Assembly: GCA_028023455.1 (NCBI GenBank)
Contig: JAQFVV010012419.1
Location: forward strand, 496,001 to 560,000
DNA from: Epiperipatus broadwayi
Taxonomy: Eukaryota > Onychophora > Udeonychophora > Euonychophora > Peripatidae
Direction: 5' to 3'
Length of the DNA stretch: 64,000 bases
The notes under the pieces were generated by a model. That model did no database searches, was not told the DNA's origin, and saw nothing but the letters and a program-made list of their open reading frames with translations. Position 1 is the first letter of the stretch; each line of letters begins with the position of its first letter. Positions 45,278 to 57,700 of this stretch are shown in pieces. The position numbers and the translations under genes were made by a program.

Positions 45278-46270
45278 TTAACTTTTGTCTGGTGGTTCTT
45301 TTACTCCTATTACTAACTTTCTGACATGGCCTACTTTCACCCACTTGTCGTTTTTTTGCTTATAAAATTTTCTCTTGTCTCTGTCCTGTTCAGTTTTGCT
45401 TTCTAGCATATATACCTGAATCTTTTTCTTAACGAAACTTCCCAATTCTTCATCTTTTCCTACTTTATTTTTGATCATATCAACACTAGTAAATGGCAAA
45501 ACTTCATTTCCTACAGACTTTTTATGTGACTTGAGTATGATTGCTTTATAAATGGCTTTTATTTTTGCTTTAAAATCATATTCTGAAAACTTTTCCTTAA
45601 CTCTTTTCTTAGTTTTAAATCCCTGTTCACCACTAATAGTTATTTTACTCAACTCATTTTTAACCTCTTGAGGTAACTATTTTACACTATTTTCAACCCC
45701 TAACTTATAACTGTCTCCAAGATCTTTCTCCACCGCACTATCTATCTCTCTCCACTCTCTACTTATTTCAAACTTTATTTCCACCCTCTCTGTCCTAGTA
45801 CTATCCTGTGCTACTTCAATTTCTATATCTTTTATGACCACTTTTTCTACTTCCTGACTCTCTTTACTCATCTCATTTTTCAAATCCTTTTCCATCCCCA
45901 CTTCTTTTTGTTGAGTTTCTTCTACTCTTCCTGTCATCTCTCTTCTCATTTCTTTCATTTCTGCTCTCAGCTCCTCCAGTATTGTTTGTTGACTCTGTTT
46001 TATTTCTATATTTTGTTTTGTTATATTTTGTTTCATTTCCAGCAACTCTTGTCATATTTCTTTCAACTTGGCTTGCTGACTTTGTTTCATTTCCAGCAAC
46101 TCTTGTCGTATTTCTTTCATCTCGGTTTGCTGACTTTGTTTCATTTCTATTATCAACTTTATCATCATCTGTGTCTCACTCTCTTCTTTTTCTACTATCT
46201 GGGGGTATTTAAATGAAACAGGGCTTTCTTCCCAATCTGCTGCCCTGTCACCTTCTTCGTTAACTTCCAT
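45278..46270 (-). pseudogene. Element B coiled-coil Gag-like protein, two stops
   Basis: One frame of ~331 codons with two in-frame stops. The first, TGA at 46,052-46,054, sits where the preceding repeat unit has CGA, so it is a likely CpG decay. The second is TAG near 45,677. The N-terminus (MEVNEEGDRAADWEESPVSF) leads to ~18-residue coiled-coil units (EMKQSQQTEMKEIRQELL). A charged helix region follows, then a lysine-rich domain (SKITISGEQGFKTKKRVKEK; WVKVGHVRKLVIGVKEPPDKS). No capsid core or CCHC knuckle. The architecture, with long LTRs, coiled-coil Gag only and a PPD near the C-terminus, parallels family A without clear sequence identity. Confidence 0.65.
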
Positions 46271-46651
46271 TTTTACACAAGACTAAATCGCTACCCAAAC
46301 TTTTTTTTTTAAAAAAAAAACAAAATCTAAAAGCAAATAAAACACTATTTATTTATGCAAGAAGACAACGATCAATTTTAAATTCAAAAAAAAAAAAATT
46401 CAACTCCGAAAGATTTTTCTTTTCTAAAAAAAAACACTATTTATTATTTATTTATTTATGTCATATGAAAAAGACGAAACCCCATTCTACCAAACTGCTC
46501 TAACAATAGATGCCATACCCAACAAAAACTGACACCTGCCTACTATATCTTGCCTCTATCACCTGAAATCTTTCTCAACTGTGTAAACAAAATCTCACAT
46601 GGGCTTGAAAATGCAAAGCCCTACATTGGCTTCACTAAAAATTAATATATA

Positions 46652-48865
46652 TGTACTGGACAAAAGACCTTTAATTCGCATATACTGACCACACGTGCAC
46701 CACTAGTCTGAAAATCGAAACTAGACATTTATTTTAAGGGTGGCCAGGATATGCGAAACTGAATGTGCTGGACTAAACTCAGGGAGAAACAAGATATCTT
46801 AAATATTGTTTAGACAATTGAGAAATAAAAGCACAAAGACAAACGTCAGCCAAATTAAGTTTAAACAAATTTTAAACTTTTATTTAAGAGCAAAATAACT
46901 TGTAAGAAAAAGTTTACATGAAAACCAATAGGGTTATCTCAGGCATGTACCAGAAAGATGAAAACACAATGCTCTGGCAGACAGACCGATCTTCCAATAG
47001 CGAATTATAAAAGGGAGGGAGCAAATTTCTTTCAGAAGAGAAGTCACCTAAATGTTGGTCTTCCCATTCACAGGTATGAAAACAATATGTTCTTGAAATA
47101 AATCAACAAAACCAGCACCAGCGAGCTTTTCTAGGCCCCCCCAATGTGTGTCAGGACCCAAAATGTCATATGCCAGTAGAAGCTGCATCTTAAAACTACA
47201 TTCAAAGCAAAGATGATTGATCTACCTCAAGAACCCATGACAAATATGGTTCAGAATGAAAGGAAAACAAACAAATAAAACTGGTGAATCCCCAACCAAA
47301 CGATTGGCAAAAACTAATCTAAGAATTAAAGGTCTCAATAGGAGACAAGTAAATCATTAGAAAATCAGTTACATCTGCCCCAGCATTTAAAGAAAATGAA
47401 TTACCAATAATTATAATTAAAAAATAAATTTATGACACAAGTTCTGAGTACATGCTCTGATAAATTTTAAGCTATACAAGTAAATACAAAATAAATCTAT
47501 CGGAGAGTGCACATGAGTACAAAAATATGAAAGCTATAAATACTTTAGCAGCGAAAGTCTCTCTCACCTGTAATTTACAAAAGGGATAAATATTATCTTC
47601 CTGCTGGCGACTTATAAAATTACAAAGCAAAAACAATTATAGTTTCCACTTTCAGAGATATACGAAATGAAGACTATGAAAATAAAGTCGCCAGCCAAAA
47701 GATTTGGTGGTTTGCAAAAGCGCAAACACAGTATTTAAAATTAATTCTGGGCTACTAAAATAATTACAGGTAGCATTTAAAAATATACAAGACTGCTAAA
47801 GCATTAAAAAAAAGGTTAGGCATAAAAAGACAAAAACTCACTAATCACTCTCCAACAAACAAAATTGAACTCAAACTTGGAATCTTAAAACTAAGATTCC
47901 AATACACATGGCAAAGTACAATAAAAGAGAATAAATATAGCTTATCAATATGAGGTTAAATATTCATTTAGATTACAGGTTTTTTAGATTGAGCAGAGAT
48001 TTAACTAAAAGAATTTACCCTGGAAAAAATAAAAAAAATTTCATCTTATGATAAAGCACAGTTCGCATAGAGTGCGCATGTTTATCTTTAGTCCATTTTC
48101 AGGTCCTTTGACAGCGGCAAGGTAGAGGCAGTGTTTATTTTAGAGGCTCATGGCATGACTGAAGGAGAGCTGGCAGGCATGGGTCCATCCTTTGTTTAAG
48201 TTAGCAAGACATCCTGATGATGGCAAAACTCATAGTGGTAGATTTTGACATCCTGCACAGTAACAAAGTCTGTTAATAATTGCAAGTTTTTAGCAGGAAT
48301 TAAATGTCCGAACTGCTACCCAAAATGGTATAACTCTCAGCAGGCGATAATCCAAGTGTCTCTCTGGAATACTGAATCTCTCTCTCTCCCAAAAAATTGG
48401 TGGGCTATCATTGCCTCGCTACATTTCCTACAAAAACCTTTCCTTAGTGTCTAATTCTATATCTCAGGCAGGGCAAATATTAATTTCCCGCTCAATCTAA
48501 TTTAAGAATTCCAACCAGGGATTATTGAAACAAAAACGACAACACAATTAAATCTCCGCTTTTTAGAATTAACTTTAAAAATGATTAAAATAAAAGCAAC
48601 AGGAATATATAATTAGCAAGCTTGCCTGTTTTTCATCAAATTGATTAAAACAGGTGGTGAAAGTAAACTATTTTAAAATAAATCAATTCTATAAACAAAA
48701 ATTAAAATGCCCTATTTAAATATAACCGAGTATATGTTTTAATACACGTACGCTTTTTTTTTAAAAAAATAATAATAAAAAATTTTAACATTAGATAAGA
48801 TTTAACAAAAATTAAGTTTTTGATTTTGACAGTAAAATCCTTGAATTGGATATCAATCCAGTTCA
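46652..48865 (-). repeat. Element B 5' LTR (element runs on minus)
   Basis: 2,214 bp. Its inner end lies 382 bp from the Gag-like ATG. The outer end GTTCA is followed by ATATATATAT and then by element C. Confidence 0.8.
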
Positions 48866-49191
48866 ATATATATATTGTAGTGATGAGCTACAAACTGTCA
48901 CACCATCCAGTTATTTAAGACACTCTACCAATTGGAGCCTTGTAATATATTAGCTTAACCAATAAGTTGCTAAGCAAATTGACATATTAACATTTTTTTT
49001 TCTTTCCAACATATACATGTGTATAAACATCTTTTTATTTTTAAGGAGGTAATAAAAGCCATTAAATTACTAGGGAGAAACAGATAGGTATATTAACACT
49101 GGAATAAAAGGGTATTATATGTTAATAATTGGGGATGACTATAAAAATAAAATAAAAACTTACACATAAACTTAAAATAAAAATAAAAACA

Positions 49192-49512
49192 ATGACTGAA
49201 TTAAAACCTAAACCTAAACACATGGCACCATTTGTGGAGATGAGATTTGTAGAAATGAAATTTAAAATATTTATAAATAAAAATGGAAAGGTTTATCATA
49301 ATTTTAAAGTAGGGGATAAAGTCTTGATAAAAACTCCACATGTAAGTAAACCACAAGATAATATGTACCATAAGTTTTTTAATCAATATGAAGGACCATT
49401 TACAATAGTAAAACAATCTGGTCATAATGCATATTGGATTGATATTGGAGGAGAGGTACCTGGAACATATAATGCCCGTATCTTAAAACCATATCTTGGA
49501 ATCTCCATGTGA
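49192..49512 (+). CDS. Element C integrase C-terminal tail (fragment)
   Basis: 106 residues. From ~30 on it reads INKNGKVYHNFKVGDKVLIK, then HKFFNQYEGPFTIVKQSGHN and GTYNARILKPYL. This is the GPY/F-like C-terminal module of Ty3/gypsy integrases ('VGDKV ... YEGPF ... LKPY'). The first ~25 residues (MTELKPKPKHMAPFVEM) are not typical and come from the LTR-adjacent part, so the start is artificial. The catalytic core is missing. A polymerase-less fragment. Confidence 0.75.
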   Translation: MTELKPKPKHMAPFVEMRFVEMKFKIFINKNGKVYHNFKVGDKVLIKTPHVSKPQDNMYHKFFNQYEGPFTIVKQSGHNAYWIDIGGEVPGTYNARILKPYLGISM

Positions 49513-50165
49513 ACATACAGCTGCTTTATAGAATGCACAACCCAGCTAGAGTAATAGAAGTGATAGTTAAAGCATAGTAAAAGATAAAATCAATATCAGG
49601 GAAAATATCTATATTTATATCTAGGTGATTTTAAAATATATATATATATAAACTAGGGATATTATAATTATGTATTTTTTTTTTGTTGATGAGGATATAC
49701 CCAGGTTAATGCTTTAAAAGCATTGGGTTGTCTTGACATTAACCGAGATAGAAGAGTCAATCCATACAGTGTAATGGATGCTCTAATATTTGGTTAGACC
49801 TTAAAAAAAATCCAGTGAGACTCAAAAAAGGAGCCGGATGAAGGCTAACAAATAAATTTATGTGCTGTCTAAATAGAGACACATTACTGGTTAATTGTTT
49901 GGTCCACATAACCGTCAATAGAGAGAAAAGAAAAAAAAAACTCTAAGTTCAAATCACGCTTTAAATGATATATGATTTATCCGGACAAAGAAAGTGTTAA
50001 ATAATTTTGAAAGACTAGCTGATAAATTTAAGCAACATTGGAGTACATTTTTAAAAAAAAAAAAAAAAAACCCTTCATTGAAACCTAACTCAATCCAGCA
50101 TTAAACGAACACATACTTATATGTTAGTGATAAAATTCTATCCATAAGTTAGAATTTTAACCCTG

Positions 50166-50179
50166 TAGAAGGAGGGGTT
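50166..50179 (+). other. Polypurine tract of element C
   Basis: TAGAAGGAGGGGTT lies directly before the second TGTAGTGATGAG LTR start. Confidence 0.6.
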
Positions 50180-50580
50180 TGTAGTGATGAGCTACAAACT
50201 GCCACACCATCCAGTTATTTAAAACACTCTACCAATTGGAGCCTTGTAATATATTAGCTTAACCAATAAGTTGCTAAGCAAATTGACATATTAACATTTT
50301 TTTTCTTTCCAACATATACATGTTTATAAACATCTTTTTATTTTTAAGGAGGTAATAAAAGCCATTAAATTACTAGGGAGAAACAGATAGGTATATTAAC
50401 ACTGGAATAAAAGGGTATTATATGTTAATAATTGGGGATGACTATAAAAATAAAATAGAAACTTACACATAAACTTAAAAAAAAAATAAAAACAATGACT
50501 GAATTAAAACCTAAACCTAAACACATGGCACCATTTGTAGAGATGAGATTTGTAGAAATGAAATTTAAAATATTTATAAA

Positions 50581-52565
50581 TTATTATTTTTAGTTATAAT
50601 CCCATTTATTTATATTACGTCATTTAAACAATAGAAAATGTCAAGGTTAAAATGTTTAAAATAACTTCAAGCGACCGAAACGCAGGATTAATTGTTATAA
50701 TTGTCTTCTGTTTTTTTTTAAGAGAGAACATTATTTTTTTTTTGTTTAAAAAAATAGTTTTCGAATACAAAATGGATCTGAATATTCGAATTCAAATATA
50801 TAAATATTTTTTTTAAAATATTAATCAAAGTGATCAAAAGCTGAAATTTTAAAGCAATCATTTGAAGGGAAAGAAATGATTTGAAAGTAAGAAGTTTTAA
50901 ATTATTTGCTGATTAGATAAATTTTAGCTAAATTCAAGCGTTGCAGTAATATTCAATAAATAATTGTTTTGATAAATAATAATATTGTCATTGAAATCTT
51001 AAGCAGCAAATGAATCAATAAATATATATTATTTTTATATCATGAGTGCTTGCTGAAAAGTTTTTACCATGGGGTAATAATACGTCATCGATAAAGCCAT
51101 GAAAGTTTAAAGATTTTACCTGCCCATTGAGGAGAAACTTAAAAACCATCTTTGCTTTAAATAAAATGCCTAAACAAATCCAAGACAGGATAATTGGAAA
51201 ACATTATTATTTTTTGACTCAGACAAGAAACTTCTATTCTTCGTGGGAGCAAAACTTCATCTCCATTCCTAGGAATTTATTTAATAAATGAACAATTTCC
51301 AGAAGACTTATCGAACTTTAATTAACATAATGGGATAAGAATTGTAATTTTTGTTTTATTATTTTGTCTATTGTAAATTTTATGTATTATTTTCGTTTCT
51401 ACAAATGGAAGCTAATGTGTATAATTTTGGAGTTACTCTGTATGAGAGTAATAAGGGGAAAAAAATTAGATTTATATACATATATTTTCATCATCTCTAA
51501 TTGTATAAAAAAAAAATAGTTTTGACCGCCCCATCTGACTGACTTTTGACAAAATTAGGAGGCAAGAAATTTTGATATTATCTTATAGTAAGCAAAACAC
51601 AATGATATATTTTTTTATTATTATTAATTAAGCTTACTTTTGTATTGCTTTTATAAATCAATGATTTATAACCATTAAGGTATCTAGAAAACAGAGGTCT
51701 TTTTATTGTTGTTATGTTTGTATACACATTTTAAATTAGTCAGCTAAATTCGCAATCACATATACATATTATAATTTTCCATATTCGTTGTTGTAAATAA
51801 TTAGTCAAGTACATGAACTTCTACCATTGGGTTTATGGCAAGGATTTTATTTTATTAATATCATTATAGTTATCGATATGGTAGAATTTCATCCTGACAA
51901 AATAAATTATATATATCAGATTTAAGTGTTATTCATATTGCATATTTTTTTTTTATTTGTCAATCAATAAATGTTTATATAATTTGTTATTTTAATCTGG
52001 TCTCTAACTCATCATTATTTCAATATCCATCACCAGCTTTATAGTTCTTCATTATGCAAATACCCATTATAAACATTATAATCTTATTTAGTTTTACACC
52101 TATTAATATTATTACTATGATAGAGGAAATACACATACATATTTAAGTCATTTATTATAGCTTTTAATACATATATACTTATACTGCACATACATATTTT
52201 TATATATATATATCTTATGCTTAATTGATTTTTGGTAATTAATTATCACTTATATAGAAGTGCAATAACTACTATTAGTGTGATCTCCTTCCCTGATAAG
52301 AAAGCTCAGGCAATTACTCCCTGAGTTTGAATACTGTGGTATAACGTGTCTAAAAAGGGATGAGAATTGGATGAACTGACCCAAATTGTATGTAGGTTAA
52401 TAAAAATAGGTAGAGCTAGTCTATTGGAAGTAGGTACAATCATAGGTTATGTATTTCATCGTGTAATCACTTGCATCCTATCTGAAGACCCAAAGTCCGA
52501 CCATAGTAAGATGCGTTCCCCCTATCTCTTATGTAATCCTCCAGCCCGTTACAATATATATATAT
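50581..52565. other. Gene-free region
   Basis: ~2 kb, AT-rich. The 77-residue frame at 52,367-52,600 runs into (AT)n and PLE2 and has no recognisable domain. 52,300-52,550 is less AT-rich than its surroundings and may be an old repeat. Nothing else is supported. Confidence 0.4.
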
Positions 52566-52710
52566 GTAACTCTATAAATAAATATTTGAAAATACAGTAA
52601 TTAAAAGTCAACAAAAATTATATGTATAACTATAACTTAAAAGGGCTTTCACTACATTGTAGCTTTGTCAACTATCACATTTAAAATGTCAACTTTCCCA
52701 TAATTCAATG

Positions 52711-54215
52711 TCAACTTTCCCATAATTCTATTATCTTAACGTTTGCTGCTTGCTGATTAATTAAATTTTGCTTGTATTTATATATTAATATCGCCTCTTT
52801 AATTTTTCTTTTATTGTTATTTCTTTCAGTTTTCAATATTTTTACTTTGTTATAATCAAAATCAAAACCATATATACATGATTTATTATGGTCATAAAAA
52901 AACAGAAGCTGACAAATTCTCACTATTTTTAAAATTTTGTTTCGTATTTTGAACTTTTTTAAACAATAATATGTGCTCTTTTGTTCTTTTTTCCAATGTG
53001 CACCTCGATTCACCTATATATTCACTACCACGCCTACATGTCCATTTGTAAATGATACAATTTTTATTTGTCAATAAAGTTTTATCTTTTGAATTGTTTA
53101 TTAATTTATTTAATGTAGGTGGTGCATAAAATGCTATATCGCATATTCCTTTATAAATTTTCTTAATGAAACTTGCCTGTTGATTCAATATATATATATG
53201 GTATTGATATCCACAACTATTTATCAAAAAAATTAACATTATCATTAATATTTTTATATTTAGAAGTAAAATTTTTAACAGTATAATATACACAATCATA
53301 ATTGTATCCAATGTTTAACAACTCATTACAATAAACTTCAATATTTTTAGTTTTATCTGATGCATATTTACAAAGGTTATCATTTCTAAATAAAAAGGAC
53401 TTCAAACCTGCCATTTTATGTGACATTGGTACTTTTGATTCATATGGAATATATCCTCTTTTTGCTATTGGTTTAAGAGTCATATAGTAATCCAGTTTAT
53501 CCTTATTTCTAGTAATTTTGAGATCCAAAAATGGAACACTCATTGAATTTTCTTCTGTTTTAATCCACTTTAAACCCTTTATATTATTTAATTCATTAAA
53601 CAAATCATTAATAGCATTTGGCTTTCCACAAACAAAAGCATCATCTACATATCGACTGTATAAAATAATATCTTTCTGATAATGATCCTTTTTAAAAATA
53701 TTTTCTTCATATGTAGATATAACAAAATTACGTATTTGGGCAACTGTAGGAAGACCCGGCAGCCACCTATTATTCATTTTATAAAATTCGTGCTTAAAAA
53801 TTACATAAATGTTTCTATCAATAAAGCTTAATGTTTCAACAATAAATTTTATTATTTTAACGTTAACATTTTTTAACTTTAATGTATTATTAATTAATTC
53901 AATAGAAGTCATTCTGTCAATTGATCTGTACATTTCACTTACATCAAAGGTACAAATTACATCATAATTATTAATAACAACATTATTAATTTTACTAACG
54001 AAATCAAATGATGAACGTATTGTAAACAAACCAAAACCAAGAATTTCCTGTAACATTTTCTCAATTAATTTACATGTTTCATAATAAAATGCACCCCCAA
54101 AATCAATCATTAATCGTAATGGTTCTTTTTCTTTATGCAATTTTATATTTGAAAATATTCTCGGACATACTGCAGCCGAAGGATAAATCATATAATAAAT
54201 AGAATTATCAATCAC
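52711..54215 (-). pseudogene. PLE2 left copy: RT plus GIY-YIG, broken
   Basis: Frames run from 54,215 to 53,217, then 53,311 to 52,892, then 53,013 to 52,711. Breaks: a stop after NFFDK (TAG near 53,217), a shift at (AT)n near 53,190-53,200 and an extra A in an A-run near 52,898. RT motif GWPMGLP is changed to RWLPGLP and YVDDV to YVDDA. GIY-YIG parts YIGESRCTLEKRTKEH and KRKIKEAILIYKYKQNLIN remain. Inactive. Confidence 0.8.
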
Positions 54216-54233
54216 ATTATTTCTACTTATTAT

Positions 54234-55692
54234 ATGATTTATCCCTCGGGTCCGAGAATATTTTCAAATATAAAATTGCATAAAGAAAAAGAACCATTAC
54301 GATTAATGATTGATTTTGGGGGTGCATTTTATTATGAAACATGTAAATTAATTGAGAAAATGTTACAGGAAATTCTTGGTTTTGGTTTGTTTACAATACG
54401 TTCATCATTTGATTTCGTTGGTAAAATTAATAATGTTGTTATTAATAATTATGATGTAATTTGTACCTTTGATGTAAGTGAAATGTACGGATCAATTGAC
54501 AGAATGACTTCTATTGAATTAATTAATAATACATTAAAGTTAAAAAATGTTAACGTTAAAATAATAAAATTTATTGTTGAAACATTAAGCTTTATTGATA
54601 GAAACATTTATGCAATTTTTAAGCACGAATTTTATAAAATGAATAATGGGTGGCCGATGGGGCTTCCTACAGTTGCCCAAATATGTAATTTTGTTATATC
54701 TACATATGAAGAAAATATTTTAAAAAAGGATCATTATCAGAAAGATATTATTTTATACAGTCGATATGTTGATGATGTTTTTGTTTGTGGAAAGCCAAAT
54801 GCTATTAATGATTTGTTTAATGAATTAAATAATATAAAGGGTTTAAAGTGGATTAAAACAGATGAAAATTCAATGAGTGTTCAATTTTTGGATCTCAAGA
54901 TTACTAGAAATAAGGATAAACTGGATTACTATATGACTCTTAAACCAATAGCAAAAAGAGGATATATTCCATATGAATCAAAAGTACCAATGTCACATAA
55001 AATGGCAGGTTTGAAGTCCTTTTTATTTAGAAATGATAACCTTTGTAAATATGCATCAGATAAAACTAAAAATATTGAAGTTTATTGTAATGAGTTGTTA
55101 AACGTTGGATACAATTATGATTGTGTATATTATACTGTTAAAAATTTTACTTCTAAATATAAAAATATTAATAATAATGTTAATTTTTCTGATAAAAAGT
55201 TGTGGATATCAATACCATATATATATATTGAATCAACAGGCAAGTTTCATTAAGAAAATTTATAAAGGAATATGCGATATAGCATTTTATGCACCACCTA
55301 CATTAAATAAATTAATAAACAATTCAAAAGATAAAACTTTATTGACAAATAAAAATTGTATCATTTACAAATGGACATGTAGGTGTGGTAGTGAATATAT
55401 AGGTGAATCGAGGTGCACATTGGAAAAAAGAACAAAAGAGCACATATTATTGTTTAAAAGGGTTCAAAATACGAAACAAAATTTTAAAAATAGTGAGAAT
55501 TTATCAGCTTCTGTTTTTTATGACCATAATAAATCATGTATATATGGTTTTGATTTTGATTATAACAATGTAAAAATATTGGAAACTGAAAGAAATAACA
55601 ATAAAAGAAAAATTAAAGAGGCGATGTTAATACATAAATACAAGCAAAATTTAATTAATCGGCAAGCAGCAAACGTTAAGATAACAGAATAA
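54234..55692 (+). pseudogene. PLE2 right copy: RT plus GIY-YIG, one frameshift
   Basis: First frame 54,234-55,253: PLRLMIDFGGAFYYETC, CTFDVSEMYGSIDR, GWPMGLPTVAQICNF and SRYVDDVFVCGK, all RT motifs kept. At the (AT)n tract near 55,218 the frame shifts, and the GIY-YIG part (IIYKWTCRCGSEYIGESRC, then KRKIKEAMLIHKYKQNLINR) continues to 55,692. The left arm has the same (AT)n shift, so it predates or was copied with the inversion. A three-residue deletion near 54,247 removes AVC. Likely dead, though nearer to intact than the left copy. Confidence 0.8.
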
Positions 55693-55849
55693 TGGGAAAG
55701 TTGACATTGAATTATGGGAAAGTTGACATTTTAAATGTGATAGTTGACAAAGCTACAATGTAGTGAAAGCACTTCTAAGTTATAGTTATACATATAATTT
55801 TTATTGACTTTTAATTACTGTATTTTCAAATATTTATTTATAGAGTTAC

Positions 55850-56163
55850 GTATATTATTTTGAAGAAATACAGACATCGATTTGTAATATTATATATATA
55901 TAAAACTGTTTGGATAATCTCTAGGTTTGTGCATAATAAATTTTTCCTTTCTTTTAAAACTTTAAATTATTTTCTAAAACTTTCTGACATCAAATATCAA
56001 GCACTTTAGTATTAAATTAATTATATTAGGTTTACTATATATATTGGAGATTATTTATAAGTCTTTTTAAACAAAAAATATTTCAAGTAGAAAAGCAATA
56101 AGATAAATGTTCATACAATTGAGGAACAATCAATATATATCTAATGCATATTAAATAGTATAT
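55850..56163. other. Gene-free spacer
   Basis: AT-rich, no gene seen. It may hold the LINE 3' untranslated region. Confidence 0.4.
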
Positions 56164-57700
56164 TCAATAGCCAAGTCGCTGAGTTGTTATTAATAAAATA
56201 AGATTCCATGTAGCTCCAAAAATATCACCTGGTACATGGGTTTGATCTCTGGTCTTAATGTTATTTAATTTTTTTAGAAAGAGTGATTTAGTATTGTGAG
56301 ATCTGGAATTAAAGTTGAGATACAACCAGAGTGTGAAAAGAATGGATGTAGTGATTCTTATATTGGGAAAAGGATCACTTTGTATATTTTTTATGAGGTT
56401 GTTGATTGTTAATGAGTTTGAATAAGTCATGTTAATGATAAGAGTATGACAAGGAAAAAATGAGGTAGAATCCTTAAGGAAATATTTTGCTTCATCATTT
56501 CTATAACAGAGGGTACATAATGAATTTATATTTGTGGTATGTTACTTGTAGAAGAAAAAATAATTAATAGGAAGAGCTTTGATATTTATTTTTATCAAGA
56601 AGTCCACATATTTGGATTCCAGGTATCAATATTTGAACATTTAATATATAACAAGATAGACTGACTATTATTTGATATACTATTACTATTTTCAATTTCA
56701 TATGTTTGCCAATTGTTAATTTTATTTCAAAATAAATTATGTGAGAGAATAGTGTGTTTACTTATGAGAAATATTAAGGATTTGATAAAATTATTGTTAA
56801 TAGGTGGTGAAGTGTGAGTACAGTTAACAGGAAATATACTATTAACACTTGGGAAGAAACTAATTAGTTTAATTATTTCATTAATGGCTCACTGAAGATA
56901 AAATGTAGAAATGCCATGAATTTAATATATTTTTTGCATACTTCTTATGCTTAGAGGTACTTCTTTTTTTATTACAGATTAGTTTGGTGGTAAGGGAGCA
57001 TATTTTTTTAATGAGGAAGTGAACCTAATAATGGGTAAGAAATAATTAATTTTAGGAAATATTAAAATGTTGATTAGTGGTACTTTAGCAGATAATGAAA
57101 AGTATTCTTTGGATAATGCATTGATGCTGCATTCTATTGAAATAAGATAGTAGTTTTCATTGCATTATATGTGTGGTGCATTGTGAAACCTAAAACGTTT
57201 TGAAGAGTAGAGAAAAAATGGGAAAAATGGTCTTACCTGTAAGAATATTCCAAGTACATTTGGTTTTATTAAAGTGTATTGAAAACTTATTATCAAAATT
57301 ATTAAGTACAATATTGAGTAAGGGAAGGAGTTTTTTTGATGGGAGAAAAATAACTAAGTCATCCATATAGAATATGTGATTAATGGTTTGGTTAATTATA
57401 GAACTATGTATTCTGGAATTTTGCTTTCTATTTCCAAAGAAGGAGGTTAATATAACTTAGGAAAAGAAGAGAGCTAAGAGGAGAGGCTTGAGGAATAGAA
57501 TTATGTGGATAAAATCCAGGCAGTATTTTTCCATTGAGAATTATGAAAACTTACTATATATAAATATATTTTTCAGTATGTAGAGGTATAATACTAGTAT
57601 ATTATATTTCTAAAATAATTGTAGTATTTTAGATATAGAAACTGAGTCGAAGGTAGATCTCATATCTAATTGCACAACAATGGGTCCTGATATTGTACAT
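56164..57700 (-). pseudogene. LINE reverse transcriptase remnant
   Basis: Minus-strand frames show LDMRSTFDSVSISKIL near 57,660 (RT motif A, D...FDSV), then PGFYPHNSIPQASPLLALFF near 57,480-57,520 (motif B region, 'GIPQGSPLSPLLF' type). HIFYMDDLVIFLPSKK follows with YMDD at 57,358-57,369, then FSIHFNKTKCTW. The end at 56,164-56,530 has LCTLCYRNDEAKYF, a decayed CX2C finger. Many stops. This is the same class as the 2.3-3.4 kb fragment, but the shared parts are too diverged to call one family. Confidence 0.75.

Larger units (their letters stand above)
42848..48865 (-). mobile_element. Element B: Gag-only LTR retroelement with 2.2-kb LTRs
   Basis: Direct repeats 42,848-45,053 and 46,652-48,865 start TGTAC and end GTTCA on +. 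They flank a 1.6-kb internal region coding only on the minus strand. Target flanks are (AT)n on both sides and fit a 4- or 6-bp duplication (ATAT/ATATAT). No protease, RT or integrase. No obvious PBS or purine tract was found at the inner LTR edges. LTR-to-LTR differences are scattered and few, with several indels. Confidence 0.8.
48876..50580 (+). mobile_element. Element C: tandem Ty3/gypsy LTR-integrase tail fragment
   Basis: 48,876-49,277 is repeated at 50,180-50,580. Both copies start TGTAGTGATGAGCTACA and run into the first residues of the integrase tail frame. The repeat thus includes LTR plus coding sequence, so the layout is LTR, integrase tail, 3' end, LTR, integrase tail (cut). A purine tract precedes the second LTR. 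Unequal recombination between LTRs with an internal deletion would produce this. Confidence 0.65.
52566..55849. mobile_element. PLE2: near-perfect palindrome of two Penelope-like copies
   Basis: Arms 52,566-54,197 and 54,228-55,849 are reverse complements around a 30-bp loop. Both copies are truncated at the same place, within the YYMIYPS block ahead of RT motif 1. Outer ends are GTAACTCTATAAATAAATA and its complement; (AT)n abuts the left end. Each arm carries tandem AATTATGGGAAAGTTGACATT-type units near its outer side. The protein is a relative of PLE1, not the same family. Substitutions differ between arms, so it is older than PLE1. Confidence 0.85.

Noticed and set aside
52367-52600. 77-residue frame before PLE2
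   Set aside because: Runs through (AT)n into the PLE2 end; no domain.
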